A stretch of DNA of 64,000 nt from Sinotaia quadrata (taxonomy: Eukaryota > Mollusca > Gastropoda > Architaenioglossa > Viviparidae), in assembly GCA_028829895.1 (NCBI GenBank), contig CM054179.1:75116544-75180543 (forward strand). The letters run 5' to 3'. A program made the position numbers and the translations under genes. Below, in pieces: positions 11,321 through 25,616 of this stretch. The notes beneath the pieces are model-generated. The model was given only the letters and a program-made list of their open reading frames with translations. It ran no database searches and had not been told where the DNA came from. Position 1 is the stretch's first letter. Each line of letters starts with the position of its first letter.

Positions 11321-12916
11321 GATTTCATGACGACCTAATTTCGTAAACCTGCCAAAAGTTTGAAAATATCCCAAAGTCAATTCTGACAAATTGGGGCAAT
11401 ATTACAAATGCCTCTTTGAACAAATAAACTGTTTTCTAGTGTGCTGAACCCGAATTTGAAGTTAGTTTTAAGAAATATCTCGTAGTTTAGGAAATACTTG
11501 CATGTTCATTGAATAAATACGTTTTGCCCCTAAATTAATAACTAGAGACGTATCGAATATTTCCCCTTCAAAATTAAACCCAGCAGGGTCAAATATACAC
11601 ATGACAATGAAAGAAATTGTATTTTGGATCGATATTTGCAACTTTTTAATTGATATTTAAATAACTACAAATCAGAAAAAGGCCATCCGTGGTGGCTCGC
11701 AGGAGAAATAATTTCTGAGTCATAAGGAAATGTCGAAATTCACATATCTTTAGAACTTCTGGACGGATCGACATCCTTGTACCCCCACCCACCATAAAAT
11801 AGAATTCATATTTTTTGACGCGTTTGAATTTATATCTCGTGAACGCTTTCTCTGAGGTATACGAATTTCTAGCACCTCGTGCATACCTACTTGTTCTACA
11901 GGCTCTATTTTTTTTAATCTTGTGATTAAATTGCTTTCGGAAATAATCATGTTGAAACTGCTAAAAATCGAAGACGAACTACTTTCGAAGTTTGGGAAGG
12001 CCAAAGTCATCTGCAACTGTACGCGTCGGTTCCTATATCTGTAATGCATTCGAAAGAGTCATCCAATAGCTATTTCTGAGTGTTAACTGTACGCTCCTAT
12101 GCGCAACAGTTTGAGTACACGGATGAGTTAAGAGAGGTGACCCATTATTGCAGTCCGCACAAAATGCAAAAACTTCAAACTTCCATTGTGACCAATTCGT
12201 GCAAAATTGTGAATGGTCCTTTGAGACAATAAAGTGATTTCTAGTGCGGTGAACACGAATTCGAAGTCAGTTTTAATAAATGCCTCGTACTTTAGGAGAT
12301 ATGCGCATAATTAGAAAAATAAATTTTTCACAAAAAAATTCATAATTCGGGAAATATGAAATATTATCGTTTCAAAATAAGCCACGTGTCTTCCTGTATC
12401 ATCCTGCAAAATCTATCAAAATATCAGCGACTTTAGTAGAAAACGCGATTTGGCGCTAAAATTTCTTTGTCTCGAAAAATCCACTAACACATTAATGCAA
12501 GGCACTAGACTATTGTGTTGAAGTGTTGACATTTTGACCCCAAAAGCTGAATTTCTACAAAACTAATTGTCAGAAAAGGACTAAAATTGGTAGGCATGAA
12601 GCTAAATCCTTTGTGACTCGGAATGTAAAATAAAAAGTCAGATATTCCAAAAACCTCTAGAGAAAAACACGTTCCTGCAACCCTCCTGCAAAAATGGAAT
12701 TTTCTTGATTTTTCGAAGCGTTCGTCTTTTTATCTGACGAACGCTTTACTCTACATGCATTGAATCCAGGTACATAATGCACAACAATGGGTCCTATGAC
12801 CTCTAATTATTGAGTAATTTTAGAGTAATCCATGTCGGAAATAATTAGGTTCAAACTACTTAAAATGGCATATTTCCCGCTTCGGCTCGTTCGGATGGCC
12901 ACAGTCACCTGTAATG
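11320..12916 (+). repeat. Decayed satellite monomers at the left edge of the array
   Basis: At 11,330-11,500 and again from about 12,190 onward, sequence matches parts of the 897-bp monomer with many substitutions (AATTCTGACAAATTGG..., GAACAAATAAACTG). The part from about 12,290 to 12,916 is nearly identical to array monomers and carries the longer 'A' variant at about 12,483. The segment 11,640-11,820 matches 25,617-25,760 in reverse complement. Confidence 0.8.
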
Positions 12917-15900
12917 TTACTCCTCAGCTCCGTTCTCAGGGATGATTTCGAAAGAGGAATCTATGGGCTACGTCCAGAAGTTAAGTGTATGATTGTATGT
13001 CTAAAACTGCGCGTGCAACAATACAATAATCATGATGACCTAACTTCGCAAATCGGTCAAAAGTGCGAAAATATCCAAACATCAATTCTGACAAATTGGC
13101 GCAATATTACAAATAGCCCTTTGAACAAATAAACTGTTTCCACGTGTGCTGAACCCGAATCTGAAGTTAGTTTTATTAAATTCCTCGTACTTTAAGAGAT
13201 ATGCGCATAATTAGAAAAATAAAATTTTCACAAAAAAATTCATAATTCGAGAAATATGAAATATTTTCGTTTCAAAATAAGCCACGTGTCTTCCTGTATC
13301 ATCCTGCAAAATCTATCAAAATTTCAGCGACTTTAGTAGAAAACGCGATTTGGCGCCAAAATTCCTTTGTCTCGAAAAATCGACTTTACGTACTAATAAT
13401 GCAAAGCACTATATTGACAGAAGTCTTGACATTTTGACAAAAGCTGAATTTCTACAAAACTAATTGTCAGAAAAGGACTAAAATTGGTAGGCATGAAGCT
13501 AAATCATTTGTGACTCCGAATATAAAATAAAAAGTCAGATATTCCAAAAACCTCTAGAGAAAAACACGTTTCTGCAACCCTCCTGCAAAAATGGAATTTT
13601 CTTGATTTTTCGAAGCGTTCGTCTTTTTATCTGACGAACGCTTTACTCTACATGCATTGAATCCAGGTACATAATGCACAACAATGGGTCCTATGACCTC
13701 TAATTATTGAGTAATTTTAGAGTAATCCATGTCGGAAATAATTAGGTTCAAACTACTTAAAATGGCATATTTCCCGCTTCGGCTCGTTCGGATGGCCACA
13801 GTCACCTGTAATGTTACTCCTCAGCTCCGTTCTCAGGGATGATTTCGAAAGAGGAATCTATGGGCTACGTCCAGAAGTTAAGTGTATGATTGTATGTCTA
13901 AAACTGCGCGTGCAACAATACAATAATCATGATAACCTAACTTCGCAAATCAGTCAAAAGTGCGAAAATATCCAAACGTCAATTCTGACAAATTGGCGCA
14001 ATATTACAAATAGCCCTTTGAACAAATAAACTGTTTCCACGTGTGCTGAACCCGAATCTGAAGTTAGTTTTATTAAATTCCTCGTACTTTAAGAGATATG
14101 CGCATAATTAGAAAAATAAAATTTTCACAAAAAAATTCATAATTCGAGAAATATGAAATATTTTCGTTTCAAAATAAGCCACGTGTCTTCCTGTATCATC
14201 CTGCAAAATCTATCAAAATATCAGCGACTTTAGTAGAAAACGCGATTTGGCGCCAAAATTTCTTTGTCTCGAAAAATCCACTAACACATTAATGCAAGGC
14301 ACTAGACTATTGTGTTGAAGTGTTGACATTTTGACCCCAAAAGCTGAATTTCTACAAAACTAATTGTCAGAAAAGGACTAAAATTGGTAGGCATGAAGCT
14401 AAATCCTTTGTGACTCGGAATGTAAAATAAAAAGTCAGATATTCCAAAAACCTCTAGAGAAAAACACGTTCCTGCAACCCTCCTGCAAAAATGGAATTTT
14501 CTTGATTTTTCGAAGCGTTCGTCTTTTTATCTGACGAACGCTTTACTCTACATGCATTGAATCCAGGTACATAATGCACAACAATGGGTCCTATGACCTC
14601 TAATTATTGAGTAATTTTAGAGTAATCCATGTCGGAAATAATTAGGTTCAAACTACTTAAAATGGCATATTTCCCGCTTCGGCTCGTTCGGATGGCCACA
14701 GTCACCTGTAATGTTACTCCTCAGCTCCGTTCTCAGGGATGATTTCGAAAGAGGAATCTATGGGCTACGTCCAGAAGTTAAGTGTATGATTGTATGTCTA
14801 AAACTGCGCGTGCAACAATACAATAATCATGATGACCTAACTTCGCAAATCGGTCAAAAGTGCGAAAATATCCAAACGTCAATTCTGACAAATTGGCGCA
14901 ATATTACAAATAGCCCTTTGAACAAATAAACTGTTTCCACGTGTGCTGAACCCGAATCTGAAGTTAGTTTTATTAAATTCCTCGTACTTTAAGAGATATG
15001 CGCATAATTAGAAAAATAAAATTTTCACAAAAAAATTCATAATTCGAGAAATATGAAATATTTTCGTTTCAAAATAAGCCACGTGTCTTCCTGTATCATC
15101 CTGCAAAATCTATCAAAATTTCAGCGACTTTAGTAGAAAACGCGATTTGGCGCCAAAATTCCTTTGTCTCGAAAAATCGACTTTACGTACTAATAATGCA
15201 AAGCACTATATTGACAGAAGTCTTGACATTTTGACAAAAGCTGAATTTCTACAAAACTAATTGTCAGAAAAGGACTAAAATTGGTAGGCATGAAGCTAAA
15301 TCATTTGTGACTCCGAATATAAAATAAAAAGTCAGATATTCCAAAAACCTCTAGAGAAAAACACGTTTCTGCAACCCTCCTGCAAAAATGGAATTTTCTT
15401 GATTTTTCGAAGCGTTCGTCTTTTTATCTGACGAACGCTTTACTCTACATGCATTGAATCCAGGTACATAATGCACAACAATGGGTCCTATGACCTCTAA
15501 TTATTGAGTAATTTTAGAGTAATCCATGTCGGAAATAATTAGGTTCAAACTACTTAAAATGGCATATTTCCCGCTTCGGCTCGTTCGGATGGCCACAGTC
15601 ACCTGTAATGTTACTCCTCAGCTCCGTTCTCAGGGATGATTTCGAAAGAGGAATCTATGGGCTACGTCCAGAAGTTAAGTGTATGATTGTATGTCTAAAA
15701 CTGCGCGTGCAACAATACAATAATCATGATAACCTAACTTCGCAAATCAGTCAAAAGTGCGAAAATATCCAAACGTCAATTCTGACAAATTGGCGCAATA
15801 TTACAAATAGCCCTTTGAACAAATAAACTGTTTCCACGTGTGCTGAACCCGAATCTGAAGTTAGTTTTATTAAATTCCTCGTACTTTAAGAGATATGCGC

Positions 15901-18900
15901 ATAATTAGAAAAATAAAATTTTCACAAAAAAATTCATAATTCGAGAAATATGAAATATTTTCGTTTCAAAATAAGCCACGTGTCTTCCTGTATCATCCTG
16001 CAAAATCTATCAAAATTTCAGCGACTTTAGTAGAAAACGCGATTTGGCGCCAAAATTCCTTTGTCTCGAAAAATCGACTTTACGTACTAATAATGCAAAG
16101 CACTATATTGACAGAAGTCTTGACATTTTGACAAAAGCTGAATTTCTACAAAACTAATTGTCAGAAAAGGACTAAAATTGGTAGGCATGAAGCTAAATCA
16201 TTTGTGACTCCGAATATAAAATAAAAAGTCAGATATTCCAAAAACCTCTAGAGAAAAACACGTTTCTGCAACCCTCCTGCAAAAATGGAATTTTCTTGAT
16301 TTTTCGAAGCGTTCGTCTTTTTATCTGACGAAAGCTTTACTCTACATGCATTGAATCCAGGTACATAATGCACAACAATGGGTCCTATGACCTCTAATTA
16401 TTGAGTAATTTTAGAGTAATCCATGTCGGAAATAATTAGGTTCAAACTACTTAAAATGGCATATTTCCCGCTTCGGCTCGTTCGGATGGCCACAGTCACC
16501 TGTAATGTTACTCCTCAGCTCCGTTCTCAGGGATGATTTCGAAAGAGGAATCTATGGGCTACGTCCAGAAGTTAAGTGTATGATTGTATGTCTAAAACTG
16601 CGCGTGCAACAATACAATAATCATGATGACCTAACTTCGCAAATCAGTCAAAAGTGCGAAAATATCCAAACGTCAATTCTGACAAATTGGCGCAATATTA
16701 CAAATAGCCCTTTGAACAAATAAACTGTTTCCACGTGTGCTGAACCCGAATCTGAAGTTAGTTTTATTAAATTTCTCGTACTTTAAGAGATATGCGCATA
16801 ATTAGAAAAATAAAATTTTCACAAAAAAATTCATAATTCGAGAAATATGAAATATTTTCGTTTCAAAATAAGCCACGTGTCTTCCTGTATCATCCTGCAA
16901 AATCTATCAAAATTTCAGCGACTTTAGTAGAAAACGCGATTTGGCGCCAAAATTCCTTTGTCTCGAAAAATCGACTTTACGTACTAATAATGCAAAGCAC
17001 TATATTGACAGAAGTCTTGACATTTTGACAAAAGCTGAATTTCTACAAAACTAATTGTCAGAAAAGGACTAAAATTGGTAGGCATGAAGCTAAATCATTT
17101 GTGACTCCGAATATAAAATAAAAAGTCAGATATTCCAAAAACCTCTAGAGAAAAACACGTTTATGCAACCCTCCTGCAAAAATGGAATTTTCTTGATTTT
17201 TCGAAGCGTTCGTCTTTTATCTGACGAACGCTTTACTCTACATGCATTGAATCCAGGTACATAATGCACAACAATGGGTCCTATGACCTCTAATTATTGA
17301 GTAATTTTAGAGTAATCCATGTCGGAAATAATTAGGTTCAAACTACTTAAAATGGCATATTTCCCGCTTCGGCTCGTTCGGATGGCCACAGTCACCTGTA
17401 ATGTTACTCCTCAGCTCCGTTCTCAGGGATGATTTCGAAAGAGGAATCTATGGGCTACGTCCAGAAGTTAAGTGTATGATTGTATGTCTAAAACTGCGCG
17501 TGCAACAATACAATAATCATGATGACCTAACTTCGCTAATCGGTCAAAAGTGCGAAAATATCCAAACGTCAATTCTGACAAATTGGCGCAATATTACAAA
17601 TAGCCCTTTGAACAAATAAACTGTTTCCACGTGTGCTGAACCCGAATCTGAAGTTAGTTTTATTAAATTCCTCGTACTTTAAGAGATATGCGCATAATTA
17701 GAAAAATAAAATTTTCACAAAAAAATTCATAATTCGAGAAATATGAAATATTTTCGTTTCAAAATAAGCCACGTGTCTTCCTGTATCATCCTGCAAAATC
17801 TATCAAAATTTCAGCGACTTTAGTAGAAAACGCGATTTGGCGCCAAAATTCCTTTGTCTCGAAAAATCGACTTTACGTACTAATAATGCAAAGCACTATA
17901 TTGACAGAAGTCTTGACATTTTGACAAAAGCTGAATTTCTACAAAACTAATTGTCAGAAAAGGACTAAAATTGGTAGGCATGAAGCTAAATCATTTGTGA
18001 CTCCGAATATAAAATAAAAAGTCAGATATTCCAAAAACCTCTAGAGAAAAACACGTTTCTGCAACCCTCCTGCAAAAATGGAATTTTCTTGATTTTTCGA
18101 AGCGTTCGTCTTTTTATCTGACGAACGCTTTACTCTACATGCATTGAATCCAGGTACATAATGCACAACAATGGGTCCTATGACCTCTAATTATTGAGTA
18201 ATTTTAGAGTAATCCATGTCGGAAATAATTAGGTTCAAACTACTTAAAATGGCATATTTCCCGCTTCGGCTCGTTCGGATGGCCACAGTCACCTGTAATG
18301 TTACTCCTCAGCTCCGTTCTCAGGGATGATTTCGAAAGAGGAATCTATGGGCTACGTCCAGAAGTTAAGTGTATGATTGTATGTCTAAAACTGCGCGTGC
18401 AACAATACAATAATCATGATGACCTAACTTCGCAAATCGGTCAAAAGTGCGAAAATATCCAAACGTCAATTCTGACAAATTGGCGCAATATTACAAATAG
18501 CCCTTTGAACAAATAAACTGTTTCCACGTGTGCTGAACCCGAATCTGAAGTTAGTTTTATTAAATTCCTCGTACTTTAAGAGATATGCGCATAATTAGAA
18601 AAATAAAATTTTCACAAAAAAATTCATAATTCGAGAAATATGAAATATTTTCGTTTCAAAATAAGCCACGTGTCTTCCTGTATCATCCTGCAAAATCTAT
18701 CAAAATTTCAGCGACTTTAGTAGAAAACGCGATTTGGCGCCAAAATTCCTTTGTCTCGAAAAATCGACTTTACGTACTAATAATGCAAAGCACTATATTG
18801 ACAGAAGTCTTGACATTTTGACAAAAGCTGAATTTCTACAAAACTAATTGTCAGAAAAGGACTAAAATTGGTAGGCATGAAGCTAAATCATTTGTGACTC

Positions 18901-19198
18901 CGAATATAAAATAAAAAGTCAGATATTCCAAAAACCTCTAGAGAAAAACACGTTTCTGCAACCCTCCTGCAAAAATGGAATTTTCTTGATTTTTCGAAGC
19001 GTTCGTCTTTTTATCTGACGAACGCTTTACTCTACATGCATTGAATCCAGGTACATAATGCACAACAATGGGTCCTATGACCTCTAATTATTGAGTAATT
19101 TTAGAGTAATCCATGTCGGAAATAATTAGGTTCAAACTACTTAAAATGGCACACATCCCGCTTCGGCTCGTTCGGATGGCCACAGTCACCTGTAATGT
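12917..19198 (+). repeat. Satellite array, seven full monomers of about 897 bp
   Basis: The landmark GTTACTCCTCAGCTCC falls at 12,917, 13,814, 14,714, 15,611, 16,508, 17,404 and 18,301, and with one change at 19,198. This gives monomers of 896-900 bp. Copies are nearly identical. Two variants exist at one spot: 'A' (ACACATTAATGCAAGGC) in the partial leading copy and in the second monomer, and 'B' (ACGTACTAATAATGCAAAGC) in the others. Each monomer has one 72-codon ORF whose differences all follow monomer history, so it looks like a passenger ORF. The last monomer ends abruptly in unrelated DNA at about 19,215. Confidence 0.97.
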
Positions 19199-19214
19199 TA
19201 CTCCTTAGCTCCAA

Positions 19215-19680
19215 CGACAACAACAACACCACTGGTGAACATTACAGGGTGGGGAGTGAACATCCTGGGCGCACATACACACTAAGTACAGACGATGTGG
19301 TATTATCCTGGGCTCTGTAAACCCCCCACACACACACACACACACCTGCCAATACAACAACGGCCACCACAGCCTTAAATATGTATTGCCATTTCCGAAT
19401 CCTATTTGTGTGAAGCGGGGTTTTCTGCAGTGACAGCAACCAAAACAAAACAACGGATGGACATAAGCAACTCACTTCGGGTGTAATTGTCTCCTATTAC
19501 CCCCAGATGGAACCTTCTCGTTGCAAAGAAACAAGCTCAGGATTCTCGCTGATTTAGCGTTCTAGTGAGTTAAAATGTTAAATCACTTTATATTCATTTT
19601 TTGGTGAAACTGTATTTTAATTTGAAGGCACGTTTAAATACAATTAAATTTAGATTATTAAATCAAAACACTCTAAAATA
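19215..19680. other. Unassigned DNA right of the satellite
   Basis: It contains an (ACA)n run near 19,215-19,230 and a short CA tract near 19,325-19,345. No gene or known repeat was recognised. Confidence 0.5.
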
Positions 19681-19772
19681 TAAACAATCAACGTCCCCCC
19701 CACATCATCGGGCCGCGATAAAATTATCAAGCGTTGACCGGTCCGCGGCGATGAAAAGGTTGGGGACCACTG
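19680..19772. mobile_element. End of a hAT-type DNA transposon (fragment)
   Basis: The segment ends in GGTTGGGGACCACTG, the reverse complement of the CAGTGGTCCCCAACC terminus typical of many hAT elements, next to GGTCCGCGG-type subterminal sequence. A matching opposite end was not found, so this is a solo or truncated end. Confidence 0.5.
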
Positions 19773-19799
19773 TTGTATGCCACTGTTCAAATTTATAGT

Positions 19800-20180
19800 T
19801 ATTATAACTTACAGAAATGACGACCGTTTTGATCAATTAGTACTATATATTTCAACTTTATTATCGCCCACTAGTACAAGAACATTAGAACACTATCAAT
19901 ATTACGGTTAACACGGCTCATTTTTTTCTTTCGATCGGGAAAAAATTTCCAGAAGTGAAAAGAATCTGACGTATTGACATAAAATGAAACTAAATAAAAA
20001 GTTATCAATGAAATCCTGTTTTAAGCAGTCATATCACACTAAACATCTGTTGGTAGTGTTTTTAGGTGATATTTTAAAGAACATTTTATTCTACAGATTC
20101 CAGCCGTATGTATTAAACAAGAAAAGAGTTGTCGAACAATGCTCGTCAGACTGAAGTTTCTAAAAAAAAAAAATACACTT
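19800..20180 (-). repeat. Inverted copy of the 1,300-1,690 repeat
   Basis: It is the reverse complement of 1,300-1,690, with shared blocks including TAATCGCCCACTAGTACAAG-like sequence and a poly-A stretch at the same end (20,161-20,174). Confidence 0.75.
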
Positions 20181-20325
20181 AACCCTGATCGGGAATCGAA
20201 CCACGATCCAAATGAGCCGTCACTTACTTCCACTTAACATATATTGTGACTTTCTTTCCTATGCGTGGCTTTTTTCTTGTGACTTTATTTCCCGTGAATT
20301 TTTTCCCCGCTCATCCACGAAACCA
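20178..20325 (-). repeat. SINE-like head plus degenerate GTGACTTT repeats
   Basis: The reverse complement contains the B-box-like GGTTCGATTCCC at about 20,190-20,202 and the GGAAGTAAGTGACGG head. Directly after it, at 20,245-20,320, lie several degenerate copies of a TTTCCTGTGACTTTTT-like unit. The same neighbour is seen at 30,195-30,300, 400-450 and 25,222-25,260. Confidence 0.55.
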
Positions 20326-20436
20326 TCCCAATCGTGGTTTAGTTATTTTTGTACTTAGTTCATCCGTCATACACTTTGCTCACTGGGAGAACCTCTCCTC
20401 AGGCAAACATGATCTCTTGATCGCAGGTGGAAAGGA

Positions 20437-20612
<176 letters not shown>

Positions 20613-20619
20613 TTTTATA

Positions 20620-21808
20620 TTTGACAGTATATTGGTATGCCCGATGTTTAACTATTTGTCTTTTCATATGCAATTTCTCAGTCTTTCTCTATTACTTTTT
20701 GCTGCTTTCTGAGTGCAATAAAATATCCACTCTGCTTATGCGTATCAATCGCAAGATTGATGGAGACGTGTGATGTACCAATTCGCTTCTCTGTAAAATC
20801 AGCTTACATTAGAAAGAGACATTAAATTAAAAATAAATTCTAATGAAGAAAATACCTATATAAATCATTCTTTAATTACGCAATTTTATGTTTCTTACCA
20901 CACATCTATCATAACAAAAACACGTTTTTAGTTTCGGTCTTATTAAATGTATTACAATAATCCAAGTGACCGGAAAGAGCCTAGTTTAAATTAACCTTTT
21001 CATTTGTTAGCTCAAAGTCAGAGTATGGGTGTGATTGGTTTTAATGGATGAATATCGAAACAAATACCTCGCAAATCACTCATAGATTTTCGCTTTTGGT
21101 GAAAGCAACTTGAGGGTGAACTTTAACTTCCAACTATATACACATCATCGAGCTCAAGTTGTTCCCCTAATACAAAAGACTATGTGTAAGGAGCCGTGCA
21201 CAACATGCCCCAACTTCATGCTACTGGACTATAAGGTATCAATTTAGAAACGAAATTTTCATTATCACCCTGGCTCTCGAAATCCAACACTTGGCGATGT
21301 GAATGTCCATGCATATTGAGTCAATTTCGAATTCTAAATATAATTCGTTGTTTATTAATTATCGATTTATTTATTAGTTAGTGGATGAACAGTGGTTTGT
21401 GATGTTGATTCAAAGAGTGTTTAGATTTTTCAGATATTTCTGTGCATCAAGTGCATCTTTTGTCCAAAATAATTGTTCGCTCCACGACAATAAAAACTTT
21501 TGGGGAAGTAAATGGTTTTCTCCAAGTCGTCCTGTAAGTGTAGTAAAGGAGAAATAACGAAGGGTTGGGAGGGGGGGAGAGCTGCTCGTCGGATATTTGT
21601 CAGTGATTGTTGTGTACGCGTGGCACGCGCTAATCTGTCTGGATGCAGCTTAGGATTGGGAATACCCACTGAACACAGGTGGGAAATTGTTAGCGAGTAT
21701 TCAGTGACTGAGTGCTGATCTTCAATCAACTTGAATCAAAACTTAAGGGAGGGATGTGAATATGTCTGAATTTTCCAGATAGAGCGATGACCACTCTGGA
21801 AGTGTTGA
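20620..21808. other. Intergenic DNA, nothing recognised
   Basis: There is no repeat partner, domain or splice pattern visible. Both strands at 21,430-21,729 have ORFs of 68-99 codons without recognisable motifs. Confidence 0.5.
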
Positions 21809-21809
21809 A

Positions 21810-21851
<42 letters not shown>

Positions 21852-23410
21852 TACTTGCGAAGATTCGGTTCTGCGGTACATTGCTTTATATGCAAGTTTG
21901 GCTCTGACGACTGTAAAAGTTACTGGAGTCCTTTCAAGTCTTCTATAAATGTTTCAAACTTGTTCTACCAAAATTGATCAGAGGCTCCCACTTTATACAG
22001 TTTATCAGCTATTAATTATTCACTATGTTAAATTTGTAACCAGAAAACATTGTTAGTTTGCCTTCACTCGTGCGTATAGTCCAGCTAATCAAACGTAGGC
22101 ATGACATTTTAAGGAGTGTGGCATCTTGGAAGAGCAAAGAGCACTTACTTCGCGATCAATCGATTCACCGCACTCCCTCAAAGGACTATGTGCTCTGTGT
22201 ACATAGAAGCCTACATAACTTTTTCTTGTTTTCAGTGTTTCAAGCCGTAAGTACGAAGGAAATACGCAATGTAATAACCAAACTGAAACTGAAACAAATA
22301 AGCAAACTGAAACTTCTTAAAATCATGTGAAATATTGAAACTCGATTTGACAGTTATTTCAAAACTTTAATTAAACTAGTTTATTTGATTTTAGGAAAAA
22401 TATTAAAAGTTTAAACTTGTTTCATATATCCTGAAATAATAAGAAAGCTTCAATTAATACATATTTCTATATGTGCCTTTGTATTTAGTAAGAAGTGGCA
22501 AGAGAATGACCTGCAGTTTATTAGTCATATGCTTGAATCATGAATCTATTTTTATTAATGCTATCATCCTTTTAGTTCATTCATATGTAATGCTTGTCTG
22601 TAAATGAGGTCGTGTGGTTTGCGTGGAATGTGTACACGTTAATAAAACAAACAGATAGAGAAAAATGAAAGAGAGTGAAAGAGAGTAGTAATTTACTAGA
22701 TTATATTGTAATAATAATTCAGTGAATATACAAATGCGTTCATCATGACACAAATGCCATATTATCTTGCTAATCAGTATTGGCATACAGCTTAATTGTC
22801 GCCAAACAGTTTTATCTATCTCTCTATTGATTTGACGTTAAATTGCTCCTAACAGAGAGTAAGCAGATGCATTTCGATACGTGAAGAAATTCATTTAAAA
22901 AATGTATAGTTTGTTTGTTTCCATTCTATTGGTTATTTTTTCTTTTTTAAGGAAGATTAAATCGGCAAACATTTTTTTGTTTCTAAAGTGAGTATGGAAT
23001 TTTTTAATAAAAAAAAGTCAAGAGAATGACCTTACAATAATTTTAGATAACATTTTAACTTTATGCGCCCAATTATGAAAAAACAACATTGTCTTCTTCT
23101 GCTTTGGTTTACGGAGTGACCAATAATATTTTAAAGATATCAAACGTAATACTAATTTACACCATCTCTGTTTTAGAAAAATAAATATGGAAATACAGAA
23201 TCTGAATACAGTGAAACACGACTAAAAAGAATAGAGTAAGCGATATCTTTTACACAAATAAAAGTGATCATTGCTTAGAGAAACCTCTTAAAGGATTCTA
23301 AAAGGAAATAAGCATTATTTAAATTTTTATTATGTTAATTAAGTAATTGATTTAATTAAAGAAAATAAAGGCACTCTGATAGGTTAATTATTTTGATTTG
23401 TTGATTCTGC
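21809..23410 (+). repeat. Left arm of a large inverted repeat, with (TG)n at its outer end
   Basis: After a TG tract (about 21,812-21,848), the sequence from GTACGTACTTGCGAAG to GGCACTCTGATAGGTTAATT is matched in reverse complement at 28,316-29,855. The match covers nearly the whole arm, with scattered substitutions and small indels. The arm has no long ORF. Confidence 0.88.
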
Positions 23411-25219
23411 TTAACAATATTATTATTTTAAAAATCCTCCTGCTTTTATAGAAAGCAACGCTAGCGAATTGCGTATAACGTACTAGCTAGACTCGCTGAG
23501 ATCCTACATTCAAACAAAGCGACAACCAGTACGAATAATATAAAAACAATCAGATAGACGAGTATATATGGATAGGTAGATTGGTAACTAGTAAGATAAA
23601 TAGATGGATAGAATTTGGATGTGAGAGTAGACAGTTCCATCGAAAGACAGATGCACGTACAGATCGACAGACAAATAGGCAGAAAGATAGATAGATAGAC
23701 AAACAGACAGACAGACGGGTGGATGGATGGATAGAAAAGAAAAGGAAAGAAACAGATAGACGGGTGGACGGACGGGCAGGCAGATAGAGAGGGGATTTTG
23801 ACATTGATAGGAGACAAATATATAACGTTAATGATAAGAATAGATAGATAGATAGATAGATAGATAGCGTGGACTACTCGCTCTCAGAATTGGAATGCAT
23901 TCATGCAGAGATTCATTCTGTTGTCGTATTTTTCCAACATCACTTTCACGCCTTGTGTGCCACTTAAAATCCTTAGACAAAAGACGCTGGCTAAACAACC
24001 CTTCCTTGGTGTGAGTGAAATCAACTTTCAGTAAAGAAGAGACTTAGTGAGCTTGGAGGGAGGTTTCTCGCTGGCGGTACTTTGTATAACTTTGATGTAC
24101 AGTTAGGCAATGCAGCTTGAAGAACAGCACGCCACGCGAATAATCCCCAATCGTCATTCCCCCCAGGCATGCTTTTGCATTCACTTACTGACAGGAACTA
24201 CGCGTCCGTTCATAAACAACACGGACACCTTACTATAAACTAAGTCTTATATTCGTATACATCTGCATTTTCAAGTTTCATCAGTCAAATAAAATTATAA
24301 TTCATTCATATTTTTAATAGTATAGTTCATTCGAAGTGAGCTTACTTCATGACATAATATACTCACAGTTACCAATCATAGTTATCAAACAAAAAAACCC
24401 TGCTTTTAAAATAAGTAAAGCAATGAGAGCCTTGTTTAAAACATACAATAAAATAGTACAGTATTTTCAAATACACTCAACAACATTAGCAAAACATACC
24501 TGGTAAATTTATGAGGTTTCTATATCTGCATAATTAAGTTATATGTGCTATTGAACACCTGAAGATTCTAAGATTTAAAACAATTTTCATTTACTTATGG
24601 TTACCATTATGCGTTTGCTAGGATGATTTATGAATGATTTTAGTGTTTGATATTTTGTTTCTGATAAAATATTCATGATTAAGGCGAATGTTCCAAACGA
24701 CTCCTCAAAGAAAGTATGGCTCTATATTCAGAGTTTCTTGTCGGGCTAAACACAAATTTTGAACCGCTCTTATTATTGTCAATAATATCCATGGCTAAAA
24801 AAATTCTCTTTTACAAAACTCACATATAAAATTAATGTTCTACAGTGGTACGGTCGTGCTCCCACAGTTCAAATTAACTACACCGTTTCGCTTCTCTATT
24901 TATCAAGTCATTGTCTCTTAAAAGATGGTCTCACACTTAAAATGCTCATATAAACTTAATATCTGCATCTTTAGAATTAAAGTCGAGGCTTGTATATTAG
25001 TTTTTCATGGACATTTCTTTTTCAGCAATGAAATGGTGATGATGAAATAGTCTATTAAAAAGAGCTACTCAAATCGAGATATCTATACTACTAATAATGA
25101 AGTCGCAAATTTATACCAAATAGCTGCAGTAATATTATTTAGAGTTCGCTATGCCAGAATGTCACTTACAGAAAATCAGTAATAAAAATAACGTCATACG
25201 ATCTAGTCCAATCTAAGGG
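23411..25219. other. Spacer of the inverted repeat, first part
   Basis: It contains an imperfect GATA/GACA/GGAT tetranucleotide tract at about 23,560-23,870, inverted similarity to the window start at about 24,060-24,140, and a short inverted match to 1,210-1,260 near 24,755-24,800. No gene was recognised. Confidence 0.6.
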
Positions 25220-25497
25220 TGAGCGGAAAAAGTCACAGTAAAAAAAGTCACGGGAAAAAAGGCGTGCGTGCGATTTGTATATCGTGTACATATAATAATT
25301 CATATTATAATTCACACATTTAATAATATATTTTATTCATACTCAGATATGTTGTTATGATTGTGTCCATAAACACGTATATTATAGACTGAATAACAGG
25401 AAATGGAAGTAAGTGATTGTGCAGAAATTAATAACCTCTCCCCCAAGAGTATCATGGTGTAATTCTCGTTCGGAGTAAAAGATGTTTTTATTTTGTT

Positions 25498-25549
<52 letters not shown>

Positions 25550-25558
25550 CGCGTGTGT

Positions 25559-25600
<42 letters not shown>
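25220..25600 (+). repeat. Composite SINE-like unit with GTCAC motifs and (TG)n tail
   Basis: AAAAAGTCAC motifs (25,228-25,258) are followed by the conserved ATTCATATTATAATTCACAC and CCATAAACACGTATATTAT blocks, then GAATAACAGGAAATGGAAGT, a decayed B box, and TG/CG tracts to about 25,600. It is in the same orientation and order as 868-1,160. Confidence 0.65.
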
Positions 25601-25601
<1 letters not shown>

Positions 25602-25616
25602 TTTGTAATTTTTTGT

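Noticed and set aside
12914..18516. Seven 72-codon ORFs at regular spacing as a gene family
   Set aside because: They are one ORF carried along by the satellite monomers. Flanks are as conserved as the ORF, there is no domain, and the inverted copies do not keep it.
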